In this document: positions 7,838-14,198 of the stretch, one piece after another
Layout of the letters: every line of letters begins with the position of its first letter
Position numbering within the stretch: the first letter of the stretch is position 1
Source of the DNA: JBFIHZ01 sp041601535
GTDB taxonomy: Bacteria; Pseudomonadota; Gammaproteobacteria; Xanthomonadales; SZUA-36
Reading direction: 5' to 3'
DNA length: 14,198 nucleotides
Assembly: GCA_041601535.1 (NCBI GenBank)
Contig: JBFIHZ010000070.1
Location: forward strand, 1-14,198
Program-made: the position numbers and the translations under genes
The notes under the pieces: model-generated
What the model saw: the letters and a program-made list of their open reading frames with translations, nothing else
Database searches by the model: none
Told to the model about the DNA's origin: nothing

Positions 7838-7976
7838 ATATTTACACGCGCAAAAAATAATTTAGATGAACTTTTGTGCTGGTTTTATTATGATAACCAT
7901 TGGCGCACCTTGTACGCCACACAAAAACTGACCGCATCTGACAAGATGGCTGGATGCCTACTAAAGAGGAAGGAAC
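7838..7976. promoter_or_regulatory. Divergent def/tsaP intergenic region with putative promoters
   Basis: AT-rich gap in otherwise GC-rich DNA that must drive both clusters. Facing tsaP there is a -10-like TATGAT at 7889-7894. Facing def, CATAAT is read on the minus strand from 7892 to 7887, so the two elements overlap. Neither has a strong -35 hexamer at 16-18 bases, so these are candidates only. Transcription from the rightward site would leave a leader of about 75 bases, which includes a small CATCT/AGATG stem, before the tsaP ribosome site GAGGAAGGA. Confidence 0.4.
7886..7904 (+). promoter_or_regulatory. Fur-box-like sequence over the divergent -10 region
   Basis: TATTATGATAACCATTGGC matches the classical 19-base Fur consensus GATAATGATAATCATTATC at 14 of 19 positions by direct comparison, including an unbroken TGATAA core and the following CATT. 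It lies over both candidate -10 elements. AT-rich spacers produce such matches by chance, so this is tentative. Confidence 0.25.
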
Positions 7977-9143
7977 GTGATCAGGAAACTCATTCACTTA
8001 ACCTTTGCGGCGTTGTTGACCGGGGTGGTGATGGCACAGGACGTGTCGTTGCGCTCGGATCATCCGGACCGCTATGTCGTGGTCAAGGGCGATACGCTGT
8101 GGGATATTTCAGGCAGGTTCCTGGACAAACCCTGGCAGTGGCCCGCCATCTGGCACGCCAATCCGCAAATTGAAAACCCCCATCTGATCTACCCCGGCGA
8201 TGAAATTACGCTGGTGTACGTGGATGGTATGCCGCAATTGCGTCTGAACCGGGGGGACACGGTTAAATTGAGCCCTTCCGTGCGGCGCATTGATCGTGAC
8301 GATCCGATCAACGCGATTCCGCTGGACCGGTTAAAGCCATTCCTGCGCGAAGTACGGGTGTTGTCGCCGGAACAGTTCAGCGGCCTGCCCTACATCATCT
8401 CCAATACCGAAGACCGCATCACGGCCACCTATGGCGACCAGACCTACGGCCGCGGCCTGCAGGCCAGTGTCGGCGATGAGTTTGTGGTGGCGCGCTTGTA
8501 CAATATTTATGACCGCGATGAGGAAACCGGCGAAGTGCGCCGCGTGCTGCCGAAAAAAGGCTGGCGCCAGGTGCCGAATGTGCATAACCCCAATGCCAAC
8601 CCGTGGGGTGACACCCTGCCGTGGAAGCGCCGTCCCCAGAATCCGGTCGGTTATGAACTGGTAGAGGTCAGTCAGGTGCGGGTGGTGCAGACAGGGGAAA
8701 TCTCTGTCATGGATATTATCCGCGATCGTACAGAGGTGCGTGAAGGAGACTTTATACTTCCACTGGACAGCCGCGGGTATGACAGTACGTTCTTCCCACA
8801 CGCCATGAACTCGGTGCCTGAAGGCATTCGTGTACTGGCCACCAGGGATGCGCTGCACGGTGTGGGTCACTACCAGATTGTGGCGTTGAGCGCCGGTTCG
8901 AACCAGGGCGTGGAATCCGGGCATGTGTTTTCGATTTTCCGGCCGGGTGAGGAGGTGGAAGACCGCACCGGTTACCGCGAAGGCAGTTTCGCCAAGGAAG
9001 CCAAGGTAACCCTGCCGGACAAGTACCACGGCCTGGTTATGGTGTTCCGCACGTTTGACGACATCAGTTATGCCATGGTCATGGCCGGTGACAACCTGGT
9101 GCGGGAATTCGACAAGGTACGCCATCCCGGCGAGCGGCTGTAA
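7977..9143 (+). CDS. tsaP: TsaP-like LysM protein (type IV pilus secretin-associated)
   Basis: Protein of 388 aa with a signal peptide (MIRKLIHLTFAALLTGVVMA, likely cut after Ala20). A LysM peptidoglycan-binding domain lies at about 33-81 and contains YVVVKGDTLWDISGRFL, WPAIWHANPQIENPHLIYPGD and EITLVYVDG. The C-terminal domain of about 300 residues resembles that of TsaP, the protein that anchors the type IV pilus secretin PilQ to peptidoglycan in Neisseria and Myxococcus, and its Pseudomonas homologue beside def and dprA. It should act in the periplasm. The start is GTG at 7977, directly after GAGGAAGGAAC. It is first in the rightward cluster, back to back with def and followed by the competence gene dprA. 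The family is confident; the pilus role is by homology, and no pilus genes are visible here. Confidence 0.88.
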   Translation: MIRKLIHLTFAALLTGVVMAQDVSLRSDHPDRYVVVKGDTLWDISGRFLDKPWQWPAIWHANPQIENPHLIYPGDEITLVYVDGMPQLRLNRGDTVKLSPSVRRIDRDDPINAIPLDRLKPFLREVRVLSPEQFSGLPYIISNTEDRITATYGDQTYGRGLQASVGDEFVVARLYNIYDRDEETGEVRRVLPKKGWRQVPNVHNPNANPWGDTLPWKRRPQNPVGYELVEVSQVRVVQTGEISVMDIIRDRTEVREGDFILPLDSRGYDSTFFPHAMNSVPEGIRVLATRDALHGVGHYQIVALSAGSNQGVESGHVFSIFRPGEEVEDRTGYREGSFAKEAKVTLPDKYHGLVMVFRTFDDISYAMVMAGDNLVREFDKVRHPGERL

Positions 9144-9264
9144 ACGCGTGCCTTGCGGCACTGGAAACTGAACAGCTCGGGTCAGGGGGGTTGCTGCCAC
9201 GTCGCAGCGTAACTGGTTAATCACACTTCGCGCTCCCCGCCTGGGGGGCGCCAAACTCATCGGC

Positions 9265-10335
9265 TTGTTGCAACAGCTGGGCGGCATCGACGCGCTGGTT
9301 GGCGCACGCCGCAACGATTTGCAGCGCGCCGGGCTGGATGAGGAAACCATCCAGGCTTTGCATCATCCCGATGCGGCGCTGCTGGAATCCGATCTGCGCT
9401 GGCTGCAGGCTGAACAGCATCACCTGGTGTGCTGGGGCAGCAGCCAGTACCCCGCGCTGTTGCAGGACATCCCGTCACCGCCGGCCGCACTGTTTGCCGC
9501 TGGCGATGTGGACATGTTGTGGCAACCCCAGATTGCGGTCATCGGCAGCCGCAACCCCACTGCTGGCGGGGTGGAGAACGCGCGTGATTTTGCCACCGAG
9601 CTGACACGCCAGGGCCTCACCATCACCAGCGGGCTGGCCGAAGGCATTGATGGCACCGCCCATGCGGCAGCGCTGGATGCGGGCGGCGGCACGGTGGCGG
9701 TAACCGGTACCGGCCTGGACCGCGTTTACCCGGCGAAGAACCGCGAGCTGGCCCGGCTCATACGCGAGCACGGCGTGCTGGTGTCGGAGTTCCCGCCGGG
9801 CACCGGCGCCAAACGCTCACATTTTCCATCGCGCAACCGCATCATCTCGGCCCTGAGCCTGGGGGTGCTGGTGGTGGAAGCCGGGCTGAACAGCGGCTCG
9901 CTGATCACCGCGCGGCTGGCCGGGGAGCAGGGCCGCGAGGTGTTCGCGCTGCCCGGCTCCATCCATAACCCGATGTCCAAGGGTTGTCACCGCCTGATAC
10001 GCGAAGGGGCCCGGCTGGTCGAAACGGTAACGGAAATCATGCAGGAACTGGCGCCCCTGGCCGGCCAGCTGGCGGTGGGCCTGCAACAGCCGGATGCGGC
10101 AAATGCGACAGATGCGCTTGAGAAGGCCGGTGAGGGCCCCCAACTCGCCGATGACCCTGATTATCAAAAATTATGGCAGTGCCTGGGTCATGACCCCCTG
10201 CCGGTGGACACGTTAATTCGGTCCAGCGGATTGACGGCGAAGGCTGTGTCGGCCATGCTGCTGATGTTGGAGCTGAGAGGAGCGGTTGAAGCACACCCTG
10301 GAGGGGCCTTCAGCCGTAAAACACGAGGTTTATAA
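9265..10335 (+). CDS. dprA: DNA processing protein DprA (5' end uncertain)
   Basis: Binds incoming single-stranded DNA and loads RecA during natural transformation. From the TTG at 9265 it is 356 aa. The Rossmann-like core has IAVIGSRNPT (90-99), TSGLAEGIDGTAHAAALD (121-138), FPSRNRIISALSLGVLVVEA, GSLITARLAGEQGREVFALPGSI and NPMSKGCHRLIREGA, all family hallmarks. A C-terminal winged-helix (DML1-like) domain covers about 298-345. The frame stays open upstream to a stop at 9169, and recognisable DprA N-terminal sequence (WLITLRAPRLGG) is encoded from about 9214. No ATG, GTG or TTG occurs in frame between that stop and 9265, and the TTG at 9265 has no nearby ribosome site. The true start is therefore upstream with a rare codon, or there is an indel. 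The stop is directly followed by the smg ATG. Confidence 0.93.
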   Translation: MLQQLGGIDALVGARRNDLQRAGLDEETIQALHHPDAALLESDLRWLQAEQHHLVCWGSSQYPALLQDIPSPPAALFAAGDVDMLWQPQIAVIGSRNPTAGGVENARDFATELTRQGLTITSGLAEGIDGTAHAAALDAGGGTVAVTGTGLDRVYPAKNRELARLIREHGVLVSEFPPGTGAKRSHFPSRNRIISALSLGVLVVEAGLNSGSLITARLAGEQGREVFALPGSIHNPMSKGCHRLIREGARLVETVTEIMQELAPLAGQLAVGLQQPDAANATDALEKAGEGPQLADDPDYQKLWQCLGHDPLPVDTLIRSSGLTAKAVSAMLLMLELRGAVEAHPGGAFSRKTRGL

Positions 10336-10812
10336 ATGAAAGAAAACGTACTCGACGTCCTGATGTACCTGTTCGAGAACTATTTTTACGATGAGCCAGA
10401 AGACGAACCGGATCGCATCTCGATGGAAGAGAACCTGCAGCAGGCGGGCTTCAGTAACGGTGAGATAGACAAGGCGTTTGAATGGCTGGATGGCCTGGCC
10501 GAGCAACGCTACCAGCCTGAATTCACCATCCGCACCGAGCAGCCCATCCGCGTATTCGTCGATTCAGAGATTGACCGGCTGGACACCGGCTGCCGTGATT
10601 TCCTGATGTATCTGTTCAACGTGGGCATTCTCGACCCGCAGCGCCGTGAACTGGTTCTGGACCGCCTGTTGGCCCTGGAAAGCGATGAAATATCGCTGGA
10701 AGACGTCAAATGGGTGGTGCTGATGGTGTTGTTCAATCAACCCGGCCAGGAAGCCAATTACGCCTGGATGGAAGACCTGATGTTTGACACGGAGCAAGAC
10801 TACCGACATTAA
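10336..10812 (+). CDS. smg: Smg / DUF494 family protein
   Basis: Protein of 158 aa of the Smg (DUF494) family, which sits next to dprA in many beta- and gammaproteobacteria. Its biochemical role is not established. Family features are clear: VLMYLFENYFYDE at the start, LEQAGF-like LQQAGFSNGEIDKAFEWLDGL, RLDTGCRDFLMYL, REL/VLDRLLALES and the highly conserved DVKWVVLMVLFNQPG, ending with an acidic tail. It is strongly acidic and probably cytoplasmic. The ATG directly follows the dprA TAA, with GAGG nine bases upstream, so the two are co-transcribed and probably coupled. Confidence 0.93.
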   Translation: MKENVLDVLMYLFENYFYDEPEDEPDRISMEENLQQAGFSNGEIDKAFEWLDGLAEQRYQPEFTIRTEQPIRVFVDSEIDRLDTGCRDFLMYLFNVGILDPQRRELVLDRLLALESDEISLEDVKWVVLMVLFNQPGQEANYAWMEDLMFDTEQDYRH

Positions 10813-10829
10813 TATAGTAGGTAGTCCGG

Positions 10830-10858
10830 TTGTTCGCAGTATCCCCGAATCGTCTAAT
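10830..10858 (+). promoter_or_regulatory. Putative sigma-70 promoter for topA
   Basis: TTGTTC (10830-10835) and TCTAAT (10853-10858) are separated by exactly 17 bases. The -10 matches the consensus at 5 of 6 positions and the -35 at TTG only. Transcription would begin near 10865, giving a leader of about 95 bases. It lies in the 148-base smg-topA gap, which otherwise holds only the hairpins and the short frame described separately. No terminator is visible, so read-through from smg is also likely. Confidence 0.4.
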
Positions 10859-10865
10859 TGCCGTT

Positions 10866-10908
10866 TTCATGACAGTTGTGAAGTACATGAATAAGGCCGC
10901 TTGCGGCT
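10866..10908 (+). other. topA leader: inverted repeat and CTTG-loop hairpin
   Basis: TTCATG (10866-10871) and CATGAA (10886-10891) form a 6-base inverted repeat 14 bases apart, at the presumed start of the transcript. A GCCG-CTTG-CGGC stem (10896-10907) follows, with a CUUG tetraloop known to be stable in RNA and one extra G-T pair. No T-run follows. They could be an operator and a leader structure. Confidence 0.3.
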
Positions 10909-10937
10909 CAGGTGCGAAGACCGGAAGTCAAGTAACC

Positions 10938-10964
10938 ATGAGGATTAAATCATCAAGCTTTTGA
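10938..10964 (+). other. Eight-codon frame overlapping the topA start (possible leader peptide)
   Basis: ATG at 10938 reads MRIKSSSF and stops at TGA 10962-10964. That TGA overlaps the TTG at 10961 in a TTGA arrangement like the ATGA overlaps elsewhere in the window. GGAAG lies 10 bases upstream. It may be a coupling leader peptide, or the real topA start separated from its gene by a one-base indel. Confidence 0.2.
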
Positions 10965-13441
10965 TCGTAGAATCGCCGGCCAAAGCGGCCACCATCAACC
11001 GGTATCTCGGTACGGACTTCGAGGTATTGGCGTCCTATGGTCATGTGCGCGACCTGCCATCCCGTGATGGTGCGGTGGATCCCGAACAGGATTTCGCCAT
11101 GACCTACGAGCTGAATGAAAACAGCGAAAAACACGTCAACAAGATCATCCGGGCGGCGAAAAAAGCTGAAATGGTTTATCTCGCAACGGACCTTGACCGC
11201 GAAGGCGAGGCCATTTCATGGCATATCTACGAGATCCTCAAGCAGGAAGGGCTGACCGACAAGATACCGTTTTACCGCGTGGAATTTTCCGAAATCACCG
11301 AGAAGGCGATCAAGGCCGCGGTGGATAATCCGCGCAAACTGTCGATGGACCTGGTCAATGCGCAGCAGGCACGGCGCGCGCTGGACCACCTGGTGGGGTT
11401 CAACCTGTCGCCACTGTTGTGGAAGAAAATCCAGACCGGCCTGTCCGCCGGACGCGTGCAAAGCCCCGCTTTGCGCATGATCGTTGAACGTGAGCGCGAA
11501 ATCGAAGCGTTTGAGCCGCAGGAATACTGGTCGGTGGAAGCCGATATGGTGCACGACGAGCGCGAGTTCATGTCGCGCCTGGTACGCCTGAACGACGACA
11601 GGCTGAAACAGTTTGATATCAACGAAACCGGGCAGGCGATGGGCATTCGTGAGCGCCTGCTGCAAGCCACCAACGGCAAGCTGCGGGTGGACCGGGTTAC
11701 GCGCAAACAACGCAACCGCAGCCCGGCGCCTCCATTTATTACCTCCACCTTGCAGCAGGACGCCTCGCGCAAGCTGCGCTTTACCGCCCAGCGCACCATG
11801 CGCACCGCGCAGGCGCTGTACGAGGGTGTGTCGATCAAGGGGGTCAGCGAAGGCCTGATTACCTACATGCGTACCGACTCGGTGGCACTGTCCAATGATG
11901 CGGTGGCTGATCTGCGGGCGCAGATCAAGAACCTGTACGGTGATGATTTTGTGCCGGCTCAGCCCAATACCTACAAGACCAAGTCGAAGAATGCCCAGGA
12001 AGCGCATGAGGCCATCCGCCCGACTTCTGCCAGCATCCGGCCGGACGACCTGAAAGACGTGCTGTCGGACGACCAGTACAAGCTGTATGACCTGATCTGG
12101 AAGCGCACCATGGCCAGCCAGATGACCAATGCGCTGATCGATACCGTGCAGGTGGAATTCGATTGCGACGGCGATGCCACCTTCCGTGCCAACGGTTCGG
12201 TCATCGCGTTTCATGGTTTCCTGGCGGTGTATGAGGAGTCCACGCCCGAAGGCCAGAAAGAACAGGAATCCAACCTGCCGGACATGAACGAAGGCGACGT
12301 GGTGACGGTCAAGGACATCCGCGCCGAACAGCATTTCACCGAGCCGCCGCCACGCTTCTCCGAAGCCAGCCTGGTCAAGGCGCTGGAAGAATTCGGCATT
12401 GGCCGGCCATCCACCTATGCCAGCATCATCCAGACATTGACGCGCCGCAAATACGTCGAGCTGGACCGACGCCGCTTTATTCCCACCGATACCGGCCGGG
12501 TGGTGGCGAAATTCCTTGAGGATCACTTCCAGCCCTACGTGGATTACGAGTTTACCGCGCGTATGGAGGATGAGCTGGATGCCATTTCCCGCGGCGAGGT
12601 GGACTGGGTTCCGCCACTGCGCGAGTTCTGGGGGCCCTTTATCAAGCGGGTCAAGGACAAGGAAGAAACCGTCAGCCGCAAAGACGCCAAGCTGACACGG
12701 GTGCTGGGTACTGATCCCAAGACCGGACTTGAAGTGTCGGTGCGGCTGGGACGGTTTGGGCCGCACGCCCAGATCGGCACCGTCGATGACGAGGAAAAAC
12801 CCAAGTTCGCCGGTTTGCGGCCCGGCCAGCGGCTGGAAACCATCGAACTGGAAGAAGCGCTGGAGCTGTTCAAGCTGCCGCGCGACCTCGGCTTCACGCC
12901 GGAAGGTGAAGCGGTATCCGCCAGCATCGGCCGGTTTGGCCCGTACATCCGCTACGGCAACAAGTTTGTATCGCTGAAAGACGTCGATCCGCACACGGTG
13001 GAGCTGTCGCACGCGCTGGAACTGATCGTCGCCAAGAAACAGGCTGACCTGGACAAAATCCTGCGTACGTTTGAAGGCACCACCATCCAGATCGTCAAGG
13101 GCCGCTGGGGGCCGTTTATCACCGACGGCAACAAGAACGCCCGCATGCCGAAAGACCGCGAAGTCGAATCCATGACTCAGGCCGAGTGCGAAGAGTTGCT
13201 GGCGGCCGCGCCGGACAAGAAGCCGAGGCGCGGCAGCAAGAAGAAAACCGCCAAGAAGAAAGCGGCGAAAAAGAAAGCCAGCAAGAAGAAAGCCAGCAAA
13301 AAAAAGGCCAGCAAGAAAAAGGCCGGCAAGAAAAAAGCAGCCAACAAAACCGCAGGCAATAAATCTGGCAGCAAGGAATCCACCACCACAGCCAGCGATT
13401 CCTCCCCGGCCGAGGCAGTTGCTGAAGCCGTTACGGACTGA
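10961..13441 (+). CDS. topA: DNA topoisomerase I (type IA), zinc-finger-less with Lys-rich tail
   Basis: Relaxes negative supercoils by transient single-strand cleavage; 826 aa from TTG. The Toprim domain has VESPAKA (E4) and ATDLDREGEAISWH (D77, D79, E81). The active-site tyrosine is Y302 in GLITYMRTDS, with R304. FGIGRPSTYASIIQTL (478-493) is intact. The C-terminus lacks the four-cysteine zinc fingers of the E. coli enzyme (only C402 and C743 occur after the core begins). Instead it has Topo_C repeats around GRFGPHAQIG, GRFGPYIRYG and GRWGPFITDG, then a Lys/Ala tail from about 755. This is the Xanthomonas-type form. The start is doubtful: the frame reads IIKLLIVESPAKA after a stop at 10946, with no ATG or GTG. 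TTG 10961 is the only standard codon, yet the TGAGGA ribosome site is 16 bases away and best placed for ATC at 10952. Confidence 0.96.
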   Translation: MIVESPAKAATINRYLGTDFEVLASYGHVRDLPSRDGAVDPEQDFAMTYELNENSEKHVNKIIRAAKKAEMVYLATDLDREGEAISWHIYEILKQEGLTDKIPFYRVEFSEITEKAIKAAVDNPRKLSMDLVNAQQARRALDHLVGFNLSPLLWKKIQTGLSAGRVQSPALRMIVEREREIEAFEPQEYWSVEADMVHDEREFMSRLVRLNDDRLKQFDINETGQAMGIRERLLQATNGKLRVDRVTRKQRNRSPAPPFITSTLQQDASRKLRFTAQRTMRTAQALYEGVSIKGVSEGLITYMRTDSVALSNDAVADLRAQIKNLYGDDFVPAQPNTYKTKSKNAQEAHEAIRPTSASIRPDDLKDVLSDDQYKLYDLIWKRTMASQMTNALIDTVQVEFDCDGDATFRANGSVIAFHGFLAVYEESTPEGQKEQESNLPDMNEGDVVTVKDIRAEQHFTEPPPRFSEASLVKALEEFGIGRPSTYASIIQTLTRRKYVELDRRRFIPTDTGRVVAKFLEDHFQPYVDYEFTARMEDELDAISRGEVDWVPPLREFWGPFIKRVKDKEETVSRKDAKLTRVLGTDPKTGLEVSVRLGRFGPHAQIGTVDDEEKPKFAGLRPGQRLETIELEEALELFKLPRDLGFTPEGEAVSASIGRFGPYIRYGNKFVSLKDVDPHTVELSHALELIVAKKQADLDKILRTFEGTTIQIVKGRWGPFITDGNKNARMPKDREVESMTQAECEELLAAAPDKKPRRGSKKKTAKKKAAKKKASKKKASKKKASKKKAGKKKAANKTAGNKSGSKESTTTASDSSPAEAVAEAVTD
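13229..13345 (+). repeat. Imperfect AAG/GCC-rich tandem repeat in topA tail
   Basis: Encodes repeated KKKAS/KKKAG/KKKAA units (about residues 757-795 of TopA). The DNA unit is about 15 bases, roughly AAGAAGAAAGCCAGC, with synonymous AAA/AAG changes between copies and an A-run of eight in one copy. The pattern resembles histone-H1-like basic tails and should bind DNA non-specifically. Copy number is likely to vary by slippage. Confidence 0.75.
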
Positions 13442-13544
13442 TCGCGCCGGGCAGTGATCCGGGCAACGGGCAGGCACCGCGGTGGCAAACGCATCAGATC
13501 AATCACACGGTGAAACGCCCGGTGGTGCCGGGCCGGAGCCAGTG

Positions 13545-14105
13545 ATGGACCGGGGTCTTTTGGGCATCGACCAGGCGGTTGTGGCAGTGCGCGGCGAAGG
13601 CGTGATTGCTTACCCCACCGAGGCCGTTTACGGCCTGGGCTGCAGCCCGCAAAGCGAGTCCGCCGTGCGTACCATCCTGCAACTGAAAAGCCGGCCGGCT
13701 TCTGCCGGGCTGATCCTGATTGCCGACTGCTTCGAACGATTTGCCGACTATGTTCAGCCCGTAGCGGACGACCTGCTGGCGCGGGCCATGGCCACCTGGC
13801 CCGGGCCGGTGACCTGGTTGTTCCCGCGGGCCGCACAGGTGCCCGACTGGCTGGCCGGCCAGCACCAGACCATTGCGGTGCGGGTCAGCGCCCACCCGGT
13901 TTGCGCGGCATTGTGCCAGGCCTTGCAGGCACCCCTGGTGTCTACCAGTGCCAACCCCCATGGCCAGCCGCCCGCACTCACGGCGGAACAGGTCAGAGGC
14001 TATTTTGCCGGGACCATAGATGGTATTGTCGCGGGCTCGCTGGGCGAACGTGCCCGGCCCAGCGAAATACGCGACCTTCAGTCGGGCGCCATCATCAGGA
14101 CCTGA
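13545..14105 (+). CDS. tsaC: TsaC (YrdC/Sua5 family) threonylcarbamoyl-AMP synthase
   Basis: Makes threonylcarbamoyl-AMP from threonine, bicarbonate and ATP, the first step of t6A at position 37 of ANN-decoding tRNAs. Motifs are GVIAYPTEAVYGLGC near the N-terminus, LQLKSRPASAGLILIA, WPGPVTWLFP, AVRVSAHP, PLVSTSANPHGQPP and RPSEIRDLQSGAIIR at the end. The protein is the short, single-domain TsaC type without the Sua5 C-terminal domain. I chose ATG 13545 (186 aa, close to the 190 aa of E. coli TsaC) with GGAG six bases upstream. An in-frame GTG at 13482 would add 21 low-complexity residues and also has a possible ribosome site (GGCAGG), so it cannot be excluded. It lies 103 bases after topA and 5 before hemF. 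Confidence 0.93.
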   Translation: MDRGLLGIDQAVVAVRGEGVIAYPTEAVYGLGCSPQSESAVRTILQLKSRPASAGLILIADCFERFADYVQPVADDLLARAMATWPGPVTWLFPRAAQVPDWLAGQHQTIAVRVSAHPVCAALCQALQAPLVSTSANPHGQPPALTAEQVRGYFAGTIDGIVAGSLGERARPSEIRDLQSGAIIRT

Positions 14106-14110
14106 TCAGC

Positions 14111-14198
14111 ATGAATGCCAGCTCAGCTGACGCCCCATCTGCCGACCGGCCCGACCTCGGGGCGGTAAAGTCCTACCTGCTGAACCTGCAAACCTCGA
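14111..14198 (+). CDS. hemF: HemF, oxygen-dependent coproporphyrinogen III oxidase (5' fragment)
   Basis: Only the first 29 codons are in the window. After a variable, acidic start the reading is LGAVKSYLLNLQTS, which matches the conserved N-terminal VKxYLLxLQ helix of aerobic coproporphyrinogen III oxidase (haem synthesis, conversion of coproporphyrinogen III to protoporphyrinogen IX). tsaC-hemF adjacency is common in gammaproteobacteria. The ATG lies 5 bases after the tsaC stop, with AGGA ten bases upstream inside tsaC. The catalytic part is outside, so the call rests on one short motif and synteny. Confidence 0.8.
   Translation, partial: MNASSADAPSADRPDLGAVKSYLLNLQTS

Noticed and set aside
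9148..9161. GTGCC-TTGC-GGCAC stem after tsaP as a terminator
   Set aside because: Only five base pairs and no T-run follows, so a rho-independent terminator is not supported.
8331..9350. 339-codon open frame antisense to tsaP, running into the dprA 5' region
   Set aside because: No ribosome site or domain; it is the complement of a well-supported LysM protein gene.
13229..13345. Tandem repeat as a CRISPR-like or intergenic array
   Set aside because: It is in frame inside topA, the units are contiguous without spacers, and it encodes a Lys/Ala tail.
11216..13477. 753-codon open frame antisense to topA
   Set aside because: Mirror of a GC-rich coding strand; the product is low-complexity with no recognisable domain, while topA on the other strand has all family motifs.
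1..14198. Mobile elements, prophage, toxin-antitoxin or defence genes, tRNA or rRNA
   Set aside because: I looked on both strands and found no transposase, integrase, terminal repeats, nuclease or RNA-gene signatures; all substantial coding space is housekeeping.

Overview
The window is ordinary-looking chromosomal DNA from a GC-rich gammaproteobacterium. It holds two divergent gene clusters that face away from a 139-base intergenic region near 7.84-7.98 kb. Gene content (tsaP, def, fmt, rsmB, dprA, smg, TsaC-type YrdC, hemF) is gammaproteobacterial. Three things fit the Xanthomonadales/Nevskiales/Chromatiales side better than Pseudomonas or enterics: the order smg-topA-tsaC, a zinc-finger-less TopA with a lysine-rich tail, and a DUF4390-ntrY-ntrX block after rsmB. 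The genus cannot be fixed from this sequence alone.

Minus strand, read right to left from 7837 to 1: def, fmt, rsmB, a DUF4390 lipoprotein gene, ntrY, ntrX and trkA (cut by the window edge). Gaps are short or negative: ATGA overlaps at fmt/rsmB and ntrX/trkA, a 38-base overlap at rsmB/DUF4390, and 10, 47 and 77 bases elsewhere. This looks like one operon. It joins N-terminal protein processing (Fmt makes formyl-Met-tRNA, Def removes the formyl group), 16S rRNA methylation (RsmB), an NtrY/NtrX envelope-sensing two-component system and the NAD-binding regulator of Trk potassium uptake.

Plus strand, left to right from 7977: tsaP (LysM protein associated with type IV pili), dprA (ssDNA-binding RecA loader for transformation), smg, topA, tsaC (t6A tRNA modification) and the first 88 bases of hemF (haem synthesis). 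dprA abuts smg directly, and tsaC and hemF are 5 bases apart. topA has its own 148-base leader with a plausible promoter.

I see no rRNA, tRNA, CRISPR array, insertion sequence or prophage gene, and no gene-free stretch above 150 bases. No wholly new system is evident. The points most worth a second look are these. NtrX keeps an intact receiver and DNA-binding domain, but its AAA+ domain has lost the GAFTGA loop, the Walker A lysine and the Walker B aspartate. Neither dprA nor topA has a convincing ATG, GTG or TTG start where homology demands one. A Fur-box-like sequence overlaps the divergent promoter region. Two hairpins lie between ntrY and ntrX. Most other long open frames here are antisense or shifted shadows caused by high GC at third codon positions.
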